Shown here piece by piece: positions 8,057 through 16,364 of a stretch of DNA of 64,000 nucleotides; position 1 is the stretch's first letter, and every line of letters starts with the position of its first letter. The position numbers were made by a program, and so were the translations under genes. Source of the stretch: Streptomyces coacervatus (lineage in GTDB: Bacteria > Actinomycetota > Actinomycetes > Streptomycetales > Streptomycetaceae); the NCBI RefSeq assembly GCF_029223485.1, contig NZ_JARHTP010000003.1, positions 124,001 to 188,000 on the forward strand, read 5' to 3'. Under the pieces are notes generated by a model, which saw only the letters and a program-made list of their open reading frames with translations, was not told the DNA's origin and did no database searches.

Positions 8057-8075
8057 GTCCATGGATGTGAATACC

Positions 8076-8089
8076 GTGCATACATGCAC
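8076..8089. promoter_or_regulatory. Inverted repeat in the leader of the uronate dehydrogenase gene
   Basis: GTGCAT-ac-ATGCAC is a perfect 6+6 inverted repeat placed a little downstream of the expected transcription start and upstream of the AAGGAG ribosome site. That is a repressor position, and its size suits a GntR-type dimer. No regulator gene lies directly beside it; the FCD regulator at 2867 and the DeoR regulator at 9265 are both candidates. Confidence 0.4.
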
Positions 8090-8113
8090 CCGTCGACCGA
8101 AGGAGAAGCGAGG

Positions 8114-8938
8114 ATGCCAGCCCCCCGCACCGTTCTGCTCACCGGCGCCGCCGGCGGGCTCGGCACCCTGATGCGGAACCTGCTGCCGGCCTTCGGCTAT
8201 GAGCTGCGCCTCTTCGACGTACGCCCGATCGAGGGCGACCCGGACGCCGTCACCGGGGATCTCACCGACAAGAAGGCCGTGCGCGAGGCCGTGCGGGGCG
8301 TCGACGCGATCATCCACCTGGCCGGCATCTCCCTGGAAGCCCCCTTCGAGAAGATCCTCGCGGCGAACATCGAGGGCACGTACAACCTGTACGAGGCCGC
8401 GCGCGAGGAGGGCGTGGACCGTATCGTCTTCGCCTCCTCCAACCACACGGTCGGCTTCACCCCGCGCCCCCGGGGGAACACGCCTCTTGATTCAAGCAAG
8501 CTGATCCCCATCGACACCCCGCGCCGCCCGGACACCTTCTACGGCCTGTCCAAGTCCTTCGGCGAGGACCTCGCGCAGCTGTACTGGGACAAGCACGGCC
8601 TGGAGACGGTGTCGGTGCGCATCGGCTCCTGCTTCCCCGAGCCCACGAGCGTGCGCATGCTGTCGGTCTGGATGAGCCCGCCCGACGGCGCCCGCCTCTT
8701 CCACGCGGCCCTGACCGCCGAGAACGTCGGCCACACCGTCGTCTACGGCTCCTCCGCCAACACCCGCCTGTGGTGGGACCTGTCCACGGCACGGGCCCTC
8801 GGCTACGAGCCCCAGGACGACTCGGAGCCGTACGCGCAGAAACTGATCGCCGACCAGGGCGAACTGGACCCCGAGAACATCGCCCACGCCTACCTCGGCG
8901 GCCACTTCGTGAACGACCCGCCGATCTGGCCGTACTGA
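8114..8938 (+). CDS. Uronate dehydrogenase-like NAD-dependent SDR
   Basis: The 274-residue protein is an extended-type short-chain dehydrogenase with the dinucleotide motif TGAAGGLG (10-17), the catalytic Tyr143/Lys147 pair in YGLSK and a preceding VFASSNHT segment. Length and sequence fit bacterial uronate dehydrogenases (EC 1.1.1.203), which oxidise glucuronate or galacturonate to the aldaro-lactone. The ATG at 8114 is chosen because AAGGAG lies at proper distance; an ATG at 8084 has none. The divergent kdgD completes part of the route, but the aldarate dehydratase that should act between them is not here. Confidence 0.8.
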   Translation: MPAPRTVLLTGAAGGLGTLMRNLLPAFGYELRLFDVRPIEGDPDAVTGDLTDKKAVREAVRGVDAIIHLAGISLEAPFEKILAANIEGTYNLYEAAREEGVDRIVFASSNHTVGFTPRPRGNTPLDSSKLIPIDTPRRPDTFYGLSKSFGEDLAQLYWDKHGLETVSVRIGSCFPEPTSVRMLSVWMSPPDGARLFHAALTAENVGHTVVYGSSANTRLWWDLSTARALGYEPQDDSEPYAQKLIADQGELDPENIAHAYLGGHFVNDPPIWPY

Positions 8939-9264
8939 CAGCGCCCCAAAGGGGCGCGGGGAACTGCGCGACCAGCCACAACGGCGCCGCAGCCGATCAA
9001 CAACCCAACGCGGCACCCCCAGCGGAGCGGCCGGGCACCGAACGGACCCGCTCGCCGCCGCATTCGGGCACCGCACCTGCCCGATCTCACGCCCTCACTC
9101 ACAGCCACGCAGGTCCGAGGCGGGCACTCCGCTGCGCAAACGGGCGTATACGGGCAGCATCGGTCCTGCAAGAGGCCTGGTCAGTGCCGCACACCGGGGG
9201 TAGAACTTCCTGCGTGGGTCCCATCGGGCCCGAACGGGCAGTGAGCAGGGAAGCAGGTGCGGCG
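8939..9264. other. Intergenic region with repeat copy B
   Basis: This 326-base gap has no credible gene. It starts with a perfect hairpin GCGCCCC-aaa-GGGGCGC (8941-8957), probably the terminator of the dehydrogenase gene, which is also the start of dispersed repeat copy B (8950-8992). The following bases include CAGCGGAGCG and GCACCTGCCCGAT, text also seen just after the variant repeat near 4570-4600, so the mobile or duplicated unit may be longer than 43 bases. Confidence 0.6.
8950..8992. repeat. Dispersed 43-bp repeat, copy B
   Basis: It matches copy A at 3748 and copy C at 25282 except for a few bases (ACGGCGCCGCAG instead of ACGGACCCGCAG at its end). Its first bases form the right arm of a perfect 7-bp hairpin that can terminate transcription of the upstream gene. 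Confidence 0.8.
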
Positions 9265-10044
9265 ATGACGGCGAACACTGCGAAGACGGCAGAAGAACGC
9301 CAGCGGGAGATCGTGCGGGCCGCGCGCGCCACCGGCTCGGTCGACGTCACCGCGCTCGCCATCGAACTGGGCGTGGCCAAGGAGACCGTACGACGGGATC
9401 TGCGTGCCCTGGAGGACCACGGGCTGGTCCGCCGCACCCACGGCGGCGCCTACCCCGTGGAGAGCGCCGGCTTCGAGACGACGCTCGAGTTCCGCGCCAC
9501 CAGCCACGTACCCGAGAAGCGCCGGATCGCGGCCGCCGCGGCCGAGCTGCTCGGGGACGCCGAGACGGTCTTCGTCGACGAGGGCTTCACCCCGCAGCTC
9601 ATCGCCGAGGCACTGCCCAGGGACCGGCCGCTGACCGTGGTCACCGCGTCCCTCCCGGTCGCGGGCGCACTCGCCGAGGCCGACGGCATCTCCGTACTGC
9701 TGCTCGGCGGCCGGGTCCGCCCCGGCACCCTCGCCACCGTCGACCACTGGACGACGAAGATGCTGGCCGGCTTCGTCATCGACCTGGCCTTCATCGGCGC
9801 CAACGGCATCTCCCGTGAGCACGGCCTGACCACCCCCGACCCCGCCGTCAGCGAGGTCAAGGCGCAGGCCATCCGGGCCGCGCGCCGCACGGTGTTCGCG
9901 GGCGTGCACTCGAAGTTCGGGGCGGTCAGCTTCTGCCGGTTCGCGGAGATCGGCGCGCTGGAGACGATCGTCACGAGCACGCTGCTCCCCTCGGCCGAGG
10001 CCCACCGCTACTCACTGCTGGGCCCACAGGTCATCCGCGTCTGA
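9265..10044 (+). CDS. DeoR-family transcriptional repressor
   Basis: A 259-residue DeoR regulator with the signature helix-turn-helix LGVAKETVRRDLRALEDHG followed by RRTHGGAY, and a C-terminal sugar-phosphate-binding domain of the isomerase-like fold (VFVDEGFT, LLLGGRVR, DLAFIGANGIS). These repressors respond to phosphorylated sugars or polyols. It lies directly upstream of an importer and dehydrogenase operon on the same strand and probably represses it. The ATG at 9265 was chosen; an in-frame GTG at 9241 would add eight residues without a better ribosome site. Confidence 0.85.
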   Translation: MTANTAKTAEERQREIVRAARATGSVDVTALAIELGVAKETVRRDLRALEDHGLVRRTHGGAYPVESAGFETTLEFRATSHVPEKRRIAAAAAELLGDAETVFVDEGFTPQLIAEALPRDRPLTVVTASLPVAGALAEADGISVLLLGGRVRPGTLATVDHWTTKMLAGFVIDLAFIGANGISREHGLTTPDPAVSEVKAQAIRAARRTVFAGVHSKFGAVSFCRFAEIGALETIVTSTLLPSAEAHRYSLLGPQVIRV

Positions 10045-10072
10045 CAGCACACCCCCTGTACACCCCCTCACT

Positions 10073-10098
10073 GGGCTCATCGACGCCAAGTTGAGCCC
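10073..10098 (+). terminator. Hairpin between regulator and importer genes
   Basis: GGGCTCA (10073-10079) pairs perfectly with TGAGCCC (10092-10098) around a 12-base loop, followed by TTTAT. It could end the DeoR transcript or act in the leader of the substrate-binding protein gene that starts at 10129. Confidence 0.45.
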
Positions 10099-10128
10099 TT
10101 TATCTCCCCATATGTTCAGGAGCGATCC

Positions 10129-11502
10129 ATGCGCACCCAGAGCCGACGACGACCATCGCGAGCCACGCTCGCCATGGCCGCCGCAGGGACGCTGCTCGCC
10201 CCGTTGCTCTCCGGCTGTTGGGTCGGGGCGGGCGGGTCCGGTTCCGGCGGCAACTCCGTCAATGTCCTGATGGTCAACAACCCGCAGATGGTGGAGTTGC
10301 AGAAACTCACCGCCGCGCACTTCACCAAGGAGACCGGCATCAAGGTGAACTTCACCGTCCTGCCGGAGAACGACGTCCGCGACAAGATCAGCCAGGACTT
10401 CGCCAACCAGGCGGGCCAGTACGACGTGGCGACGCTCAGCAACTACGAGATCCCGATCTACGCCAAGAACAGCTGGCTGCACGAGATGAACTCGTACGTC
10501 GCAAAGGATCCCGGCTACGACGAGCAGGACGTCCTCAGGCCGATGCGGCAGTCCCTGACCGCCGACGACGGAAAGCTCTACGGCCAGCCCTTCTACGGCG
10601 AGTCGTCCTTCCTGATGTACCGCAAGGACGTGTTCGCCGAGAAGGGCCTGACGATGCCGGCCCACCCCACCTGGGACCAGGTGGCGAAGCTCGCCGCCGA
10701 GGTCGACGGGGCGAAGTCGGGGATGCGGGGCATCTGTCTGCGCGGCCTGCCCGGCTGGGGCGAACTCATGGCCCCGCTCACCACCGTCGTGAACACCTTC
10801 GGCGGCACCTGGTTCGACAAGAGCTGGAAGGCACAGCTCGACTCCCCCGCCTTCGAGAAGGCGACGAAGTTCTATGTCGACCTGGTGCGGGGGCACGGCG
10901 AGTCGGGCGCCGCCCAGTCCGGCTTCGCCGAGTGCCTGAACAACATGACCCAGGGCAAGGTCGCCATGTGGTACGACGCCACATCCGCGGCCGGCCTCCT
11001 GGAGGCCAAGGGCTCCCCCGTGAAGGGCAAGCTCGGCTACGTCCCCGCCCCCGTCGAGAAGACCGACTCCTCCGGCTGGCTCTACACCTGGGCCTGGGGC
11101 ATCCAGAAGGCGTCCCGCAACCCCGACAAGGCCTGGAAGTTCGTGTCCTGGGCGTCCAGCAAGCAGTACGAGCAGCTGGTCGGCGACACCAGCGGCTGGT
11201 CCGACGTCCCCGCCGGCAAGCGCGCGTCGACGTACACGAACGCCGACTACCGCAAGGAGGCCGGCGCCTTCCAGGAGATGACCAGGGAGGCCATCGAGGG
11301 CGCCAAGCCCAACAATCCGGGGGTGCAGCCGCGTCCCGCGCCCGGCATCCAGTTCGTCGGCATCCCCGAGTTCACCGATCTCGGCACCAAGGTCTCCCAG
11401 GAGATCAGCGCGGCGATCGCCGGGCGGCAGTCCGTCGACTCGGCGCTGAAGAGGTCCCAGCAGCTCGCCGAGAAGATCTCGAAGGAGTACGAGGGACGAT
11501 GA
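10129..11502 (+). CDS. Sugar/polyol ABC transporter substrate-binding lipoprotein
   Basis: The 457-residue product has an Arg-rich start, a hydrophobic signal and the lipobox LLSGC at about residue 28, so it is anchored outside the membrane. The mature part fits the family 1 extracellular solute-binding proteins, with PFYGESSFLMYRKDVF and an Asn/Trp-rich ligand cleft. Homology to sorbitol/mannitol-binding SmoE-type proteins is suggested by the permease and dehydrogenase partners. An AGGAGCG ribosome site precedes the ATG. It overlaps the first permease gene by four bases. Confidence 0.85.
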   Translation: MRTQSRRRPSRATLAMAAAGTLLAPLLSGCWVGAGGSGSGGNSVNVLMVNNPQMVELQKLTAAHFTKETGIKVNFTVLPENDVRDKISQDFANQAGQYDVATLSNYEIPIYAKNSWLHEMNSYVAKDPGYDEQDVLRPMRQSLTADDGKLYGQPFYGESSFLMYRKDVFAEKGLTMPAHPTWDQVAKLAAEVDGAKSGMRGICLRGLPGWGELMAPLTTVVNTFGGTWFDKSWKAQLDSPAFEKATKFYVDLVRGHGESGAAQSGFAECLNNMTQGKVAMWYDATSAAGLLEAKGSPVKGKLGYVPAPVEKTDSSGWLYTWAWGIQKASRNPDKAWKFVSWASSKQYEQLVGDTSGWSDVPAGKRASTYTNADYRKEAGAFQEMTREAIEGAKPNNPGVQPRPAPGIQFVGIPEFTDLGTKVSQEISAAIAGRQSVDSALKRSQQLAEKISKEYEGR

Positions 11503-12437
11503 GCGCCACGACAACCGCCCCCATCACGGCAACTCGCGTACGCATGACCCGCCGGCCCTCCCCCCGGCTGCGCGCCTGGTCCACCCGGGCCCCGCTGCTG
11601 CCCGCCCTGGTCTTCATGATCGTGGTGACCCAGCTGCCGTTCGTGGCCACCCTGGTGATCTCGCTCTTCGACTGGAACGCCCTCTATCCGAAGGCCCGTC
11701 ACTTCACCGGCCTCGACAACTACAAGCAGGTGCTGACCGACCCGGACCTGCGCCACTCGGTGTGGACGACGATCCTGCTGACGGTCACGGTGGTCCTGCT
11801 CAGCCTGGTACTGGGCCTGGTGCTGGCACTGCTCCTCGACCGCAAGTTCCGCGGCCGGGGCGTGGTCCGCACGCTGCTGATCGCCCCCTTCCTGGTGGTC
11901 CCGGTCGCCGCGGCCCTGCTCTGGAAGCACGTGCTGTTCAACCCCGAATACGGCCTGCTCAACGGGCTGTTGCACTATGTGGGCGGCCCGCAGCCGGACT
12001 GGATCTCCAACAATCCGCTGCTCGCGGTCGAGGCATCCCTGATCTGGCAGTGGACGCCGTTCATGATGCTGATCCTGCTGGCGGGCCTGCAGAGCCGCGA
12101 CAACGAACAACTCGAAGCCGCGCGCGTGGACGGCGCGAACGACTGGCAGATCTTCCGCCATCTGACGCTCCCGCACCTGCGCCGGTATCTGGAGTTGGGC
12201 GCCCTGCTCGGCTCGATCTACATCGTCCAGAACTTCGACGCGGTCTTCACGATCACGTCCGGCGGCCTGGGCACGGCGAATCTGCCGTACACGGTCTACC
12301 AGAGCTTCTACCAGGCCCATGAGAACGGCCTCGCCTCGGCCGCGGGCGTCCTGGTGGTCATCGGCTCGATCATCATCGCGACCTTCGCCCTGCGCGTCGT
12401 GTCGTCCCTGTTCCGCGAGGAGGTGTCCCGCGCATGA
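11499..12437 (+). CDS. ABC transporter permease, MalF/SmoF type
   Basis: A 312-residue inner-membrane permease with six hydrophobic helices. The EAA loop that contacts the ATPase reads EAARVDGANDWQIFRHLTLP at about 207-226. It pairs with the next permease and the lipoprotein upstream. Overlap of four bases (ATGA) at both ends indicates translational coupling. The operon lacks an ATP-binding subunit, as is usual for sugar importers in Streptomyces, where MsiK serves several systems. Confidence 0.9.
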   Translation: MSATTTAPITATRVRMTRRPSPRLRAWSTRAPLLPALVFMIVVTQLPFVATLVISLFDWNALYPKARHFTGLDNYKQVLTDPDLRHSVWTTILLTVTVVLLSLVLGLVLALLLDRKFRGRGVVRTLLIAPFLVVPVAAALLWKHVLFNPEYGLLNGLLHYVGGPQPDWISNNPLLAVEASLIWQWTPFMMLILLAGLQSRDNEQLEAARVDGANDWQIFRHLTLPHLRRYLELGALLGSIYIVQNFDAVFTITSGGLGTANLPYTVYQSFYQAHENGLASAAGVLVVIGSIIIATFALRVVSSLFREEVSRA

Positions 12438-13282
12438 GCACGGTCGCCGTACGAACCAGCCCCCGCCGCAAGGGCGCAGGCCTGGGCCTGGTGGCCTGGC
12501 TGCTCGGCATCGTCTTCTTCCTGCCCATCGCCTGGATGGCGCTGACGTCCTTCCACTCGGAGTCGGACGCGGCCACCAACCCGCCGTCCTTCGGCGCCGC
12601 CCTGACCCTGGACGGCTACCGCGAGTTCTTCGGCACGGGCGGCGGCGCGAGCCCCTGGCCGGCGCTGATCAACTCCGCGGTGGCGTCGATCGGTTCGACG
12701 ATCCTGGTCCTGCTGCTGGCCCTCCCGGCCGCGTACGCCCTGTCCATCCGGCCGGTGAAGAAGTGGACGGACGTCCTGTTCTTCTTCCTGTCGACGAAGA
12801 TGCTCCCGGTGGTGGCGGGCCTCCTCCCGATCTACCTGTTCGCCAAGAACGCGGGCATGCTGGACAACATCTGGCTGCTGGTCATCCTCTACACCTCGAT
12901 GAACCTGCCGATCGCGGTGTGGATGATGCAGTCCTTCCTCGCCGAGGTGCCGGTGGCGGTGATCGAGGCGGCGCAGATCGACGGCGCCCGGCTGCCGACA
13001 ATCCTCGCGCGCGTGGTGGCCCCGATCGCCCTGCCGGGCATCGCGGCGACGGCGTTGATCTGCTTCATCTTCAGCTGGAACGAACTCCTCTTCGCCCGAG
13101 TCCTGACGGGCGTGGTCGCGGAGACCGCCCCCGTCTTCCTGACCGGCTTCATCACCAGCCAGGGCCTCTTCCTGGCGAAGGTGTGCGCCGCGTCGCTCGT
13201 CATCTCCCTGCCGGTGCTCGCCGCAGGGTTCGCCGCCCAGGACAAGCTGGTCCAGGGCCTGTCACTGGGAGCCGTGAAATGA
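12434..13282 (+). CDS. ABC transporter permease, MalG/SmoG type
   Basis: A 282-residue partner permease. The EAA loop reads EAAQIDGARLPTILARVVAP (about 179-198), followed by PIALPG, typical of MalG-group proteins. Hydrophobic helices fill most of the chain, with one near the N-terminus (VAWLLGIVFFLPIAWMAL). It overlaps the upstream permease and the downstream dehydrogenase gene by four bases each. Confidence 0.9.
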   Translation: MSTVAVRTSPRRKGAGLGLVAWLLGIVFFLPIAWMALTSFHSESDAATNPPSFGAALTLDGYREFFGTGGGASPWPALINSAVASIGSTILVLLLALPAAYALSIRPVKKWTDVLFFFLSTKMLPVVAGLLPIYLFAKNAGMLDNIWLLVILYTSMNLPIAVWMMQSFLAEVPVAVIEAAQIDGARLPTILARVVAPIALPGIAATALICFIFSWNELLFARVLTGVVAETAPVFLTGFITSQGLFLAKVCAASLVISLPVLAAGFAAQDKLVQGLSLGAVK

Positions 13283-14274
13283 AGGCCGCCGTCATCGAGT
13301 CCGTGGGCCGTGCAGTCGTCACCGAGGTCCCGGACCCGACGCCCGGTCCCCGCGAGGTCGTCGTGGAGGTGGCCGCCTGCGGTCTGTGCGGCACGGACCT
13401 CCACATCCTCCAGGGCGAGTTCGCACCCAAGCTGCCGATCGTCCCCGGGCACGAGTTCGCCGGCGCGGTGGTCGGGGTCGGCACCCAGGTCACGGAGGTC
13501 GCGATCGGCGACCGGGTAGCGGTCGACCCGTCCCTCTACTGCTACGAGTGCCGGTACTGCCGTACGGGCCACAACAACCTCTGCGAACGCTGGGCCGCGA
13601 TCGGCGTCACGACGGCCGGCGGCGCGGCGCAGTTCGCGGTGGCACCGGTGGCGAACTGCGTGAAACTGCCCGAGCACGTGCGCACCGAGGACGCGGCCCT
13701 GGTGGAGCCCCTGTCGTGTGCCGTCCGCGGTTACGACGTCCTCCAGTCCCGCCTGGGCGCACACGTCCTGATCTACGGCTCGGGGACGATGGGCCTGATG
13801 ATGCTGGAGCTCGCCAAGCGCACGGGCGCGGCGAGCGTGGACGTGGTGGACCTGAACCCGGCGCGCCTGGAGACGGCGGTACGGCTGGGCGTCTCGGCGT
13901 CCGCGCCGAACGCGGACGAACTGGACCGGCCGCAGGGCTGGGACGTGGTGGTGGACGCGACGGGGAACGCAGCCGCCATCCAGGACGGTCTGGACCGGGT
14001 GGCCAAGGCGGGTACGTTCCTGCAGTTCGGGGTGGCGGACTATGCGACGCGTGTGACGATCGACCCGTACCGCATCTACAACCAGGAGATCACCATCACG
14101 GGTTCGATGGCGGTGCTGCACAGCTTCGAGCGGGCGGCGGAGCTGTTCGCGAACGGTGTCCTCGACCCCGAGGTGTTCATCAGCGACCGGATCCCGCTGG
14201 ACCGGTACCCGGAGGCGCTGGACCAGTTCGCGGCGGGGGCGAAATCAATAAGCCGCCGATTGGCCGCAGGGTAA
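13279..14274 (+). CDS. Zinc-dependent polyol/alcohol dehydrogenase
   Basis: The 331-residue product is a medium-chain dehydrogenase. The catalytic zinc site is visible as CGLCGTD and GHEF, with VEPLSCAV carrying the acidic ligand; the structural zinc site is the four-Cys block CYECRYCRTGHNNLC. The NAD-binding motif is GSGTMG. Coupled to an importer operon and a DeoR regulator, it most likely oxidises the imported polyol (sorbitol, mannitol, arabitol or similar) to a ketose; the substrate is not fixed by the sequence. Start overlaps the permease stop (ATGA). Confidence 0.85.
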   Translation: MKAAVIESVGRAVVTEVPDPTPGPREVVVEVAACGLCGTDLHILQGEFAPKLPIVPGHEFAGAVVGVGTQVTEVAIGDRVAVDPSLYCYECRYCRTGHNNLCERWAAIGVTTAGGAAQFAVAPVANCVKLPEHVRTEDAALVEPLSCAVRGYDVLQSRLGAHVLIYGSGTMGLMMLELAKRTGAASVDVVDLNPARLETAVRLGVSASAPNADELDRPQGWDVVVDATGNAAAIQDGLDRVAKAGTFLQFGVADYATRVTIDPYRIYNQEITITGSMAVLHSFERAAELFANGVLDPEVFISDRIPLDRYPEALDQFAAGAKSISRRLAAG

Positions 14275-14309
14275 GGGAACGGTAAAGCACCCCCGCTCGT
14301 TCACCCGGC

Positions 14310-15524
14310 ATGACAGCTATGACCCCCGGCTCGAACATCCCGCTCCCCACCGCCCGAGTGACGGTGGACGTCGCCGCCCCCGTACGGCTCGACGTATCGG
14401 GCCTGCTGCTCACGGCCGACGGCAAGGTCCGCTCCGACGACGATTTCATCTTCTACAACCAGCCGAGCGGCCCCGGCGTGACGTACCGCTCGGGCGGGGG
14501 CGCGGCACCCGACGCGATCGTCGTCGACACCACCGCCGTCCCGCCGGGCATCGAGAAGATCGTCGTCACCGCCAGCCCGGACGCATCCGGCCAGACCTTC
14601 CAGGGCATCGAACCGACGGCCACGATCCGCAGCGCGGACGACAACACCGTCCTGGCCACGTTCACGCCCCCGCAGCTCGGCGCCGAGACGGCCCTGGTGG
14701 TTGTGGAGATCTATCTGCGCAACGGCGCCTGGAAGGCCCGCGCCGTCGGCCAGGGCTACGCCAACGGCCTGGCGGGCATCGCCACCGACTTCGGCGTCAC
14801 GGTGGAGGAGCCGACCCCGGCCGCCGCCCCGCCCCAGCCGGTGGCCCCGCCCGTGTCCACCATGCCGCCGCCTCCCCCGGCCTCGCCCGCCGCAGCGGCT
14901 TCCGCCCCCGCCCCCGGCACCGGCACCGGCACCGGCACCGGCACCGGAAAGATCAACCTCGACAAGGGCCGGGTCAGCCTCCAGAAGAACCAGACGGTGT
15001 CCCTCGTCAAGGGCGGCCGCCCGCTGCTCTCCCAGGTCAAGATGGGCCTCGGCTGGGAGCCGGCGTACGGCGGCAAGGACATCGACCTGGACGCGTCGGT
15101 CATCGCGTACGGCCCGCAGCGCAACCACATCGACAGCTGCTACTTCGGCAAGCTGTCCATCCTGAACGGCGCGATCAAGCACTCCGGCGACAACCTCACG
15201 GGCGAGGGCGGCGGGGACGACGAGGTCATCGTGGTCGACCTCGGCCGCATCCCGCAGGACGCCACCGGCCTCGTCTTCACGGTCAACTCCTTCTCCGGCC
15301 AGAAGTTCACCGAGGTCGCCAAGGCCTACTGCCGCCTCCTGGACGCGGCGACCGGCGAGGAACTCGTCCGCTTCGACCTGACCCACGCCGAGCCCCAGAC
15401 GGGCGTGATGATGGCAAAGCTGATCCGCCAGTTCTCCGGCGAGTGGGAGATGACGGCAATGGGCGAGTTCGTAAAGGCCCGCACGGTACGCAACATGGTG
15501 AAACCGGCGGCGCAAGCTCTCTAG
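14310..15524 (+). CDS. Double TerD-domain protein
   Basis: The 404-residue product has two TerD-like calcium-binding beta-sandwich domains. The N-terminal one (about 5-165) contains RSDDDFIFYNQPSGPG. The C-terminal one (about 210-400) contains GWEPAYGGKDIDLDASVIAY and GDNLTGEGGGDDE, the acidic metal-binding loops. They are joined by a Pro/Ala-rich linker ending in a Gly-Thr repeat encoded by tandem GGCACC units (about 14917-14945). TerD proteins are linked to tellurite resistance and stress signalling; their molecular activity is unclear. A second ATG lies three codons in. It is convergent with the TetR gene at 15637. Confidence 0.85.
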   Translation: MTAMTPGSNIPLPTARVTVDVAAPVRLDVSGLLLTADGKVRSDDDFIFYNQPSGPGVTYRSGGGAAPDAIVVDTTAVPPGIEKIVVTASPDASGQTFQGIEPTATIRSADDNTVLATFTPPQLGAETALVVVEIYLRNGAWKARAVGQGYANGLAGIATDFGVTVEEPTPAAAPPQPVAPPVSTMPPPPPASPAAAASAPAPGTGTGTGTGTGKINLDKGRVSLQKNQTVSLVKGGRPLLSQVKMGLGWEPAYGGKDIDLDASVIAYGPQRNHIDSCYFGKLSILNGAIKHSGDNLTGEGGGDDEVIVVDLGRIPQDATGLVFTVNSFSGQKFTEVAKAYCRLLDAATGEELVRFDLTHAEPQTGVMMAKLIRQFSGEWEMTAMGEFVKARTVRNMVKPAAQAL

Positions 15525-15525
15525 C

Positions 15526-15561
15526 CCGCCCCAGCTGCGGGCAGTCGTGCCGCTGGGGCGG
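15526..15561. terminator. Bidirectional terminator between convergent genes
   Basis: CCGCCCCAGC (15526-15535) and GCTGGGGCGG (15552-15561) are perfect 10-base complements around a 16-base loop. An alternative hairpin, CGTGCCG-ctgggg-CGGCACG, uses part of the same right arm. It lies between the ends of the TerD and TetR genes. Confidence 0.6.
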
Positions 15562-15636
15562 CACGGGTGGGCGCAGCGGCACCCCGCACCGCCGGGTTGC
15601 GCGCCCACCCCCGCCCAGCCCCAGCACCGCAGAGGC

Positions 15637-16203
15637 CTACGCCCGCAGCCCCTCCGTAAGCAGCAACAGATACCGCCGGATGAACTTGCCCTCACCGTCG
15701 GCCAGTTCCGCCGCATGCGAGACCCCATGGGCCAGCCGCAACACCTCAAGCGGCTCGATATCCGCCCGCAGGGTCCCCTCCCGCTGCGCCGCCTCCACCA
15801 GCCGCGCCGCAGCCCCCTTCATATGCGTCCCGCACGCCGTGAGGGCAACATTGCTGCCGTCCGTGACGGCCGACCCCAGCAGGGCCTTCAGGCCACGGAC
15901 CTGGATCGTGCCGATGCACACCTGGTACAGCCACTCCACCAGCGCCTCACCCGGCGGCAGCTCCTTGGCGAGCTCGTCGGCCCCTGCCGCCATCGCCTCG
16001 ACGGTGTCGACGTACACCGCCTCCAGCAGCGCCTGCCGCGTCGGGAAGTGCCGGTACAGCGTGCCCGATCCGACGCCCGCCCGCTTGGCGATGTCGTCGA
16101 GGGACGCGTTCTCCCCATGCTCGGCGAAGGCCTCCGCCGCCACCTTCAGCAACCGCTCGTAGTTGCGCCGAGCGTCCGCGCGCATGGGCCTGACCTGCGT
16201 CAT
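15637..16203 (-). CDS. TetR-family repressor
   Basis: A 188-residue TetR regulator with the N-terminal helix-turn-helix ASLDDIAKRAGVGSGTLYRH (about 33-52) and a helical ligand-binding C-terminal domain. It is divergent from a DHA2-type efflux gene at 16365 with a large inverted repeat between them, the standard layout of a TetR repressor controlling its own export pump. The C-terminal domain matches the SBP/TetR_C groups common in actinomycetes. The inducer is unknown. Confidence 0.85.
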   Translation of the reverse strand: MTQVRPMRADARRNYERLLKVAAEAFAEHGENASLDDIAKRAGVGSGTLYRHFPTRQALLEAVYVDTVEAMAAGADELAKELPPGEALVEWLYQVCIGTIQVRGLKALLGSAVTDGSNVALTACGTHMKGAAARLVEAAQREGTLRADIEPLEVLRLAHGVSHAAELADGEGKFIRRYLLLLTEGLRA

Positions 16204-16219
16204 CCAGATACTCCTTGCG

Positions 16220-16274
16220 AACCGGGGACCCTCTCCGTATCTTAGCGAGAGTTAAACGGAGACAGTCCCCGGTT
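16220..16274. promoter_or_regulatory. Large inverted repeat, candidate TetR operator
   Basis: Arms 16220-16238 (AACCGGGGACCCTCTCCGT) and 16256-16274 are complementary at 17 of 19 positions, the outer ten perfectly, around a 17-base centre containing TTAGCGAGAGTTAA. The centre itself looks like an operator or overlapping promoter. The element lies about 15 bases upstream of the TetR start and 90 bases upstream of the MFS start. Confidence 0.6.
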
Positions 16275-16364
16275 ATCTCCGCGGGTACCCTCACCTGCCC
16301 ATATTCCATTGCTCAGTGCTGCCCGCGCACATCTCACCCGGGGGACATCGAACGGGAGAACTCC

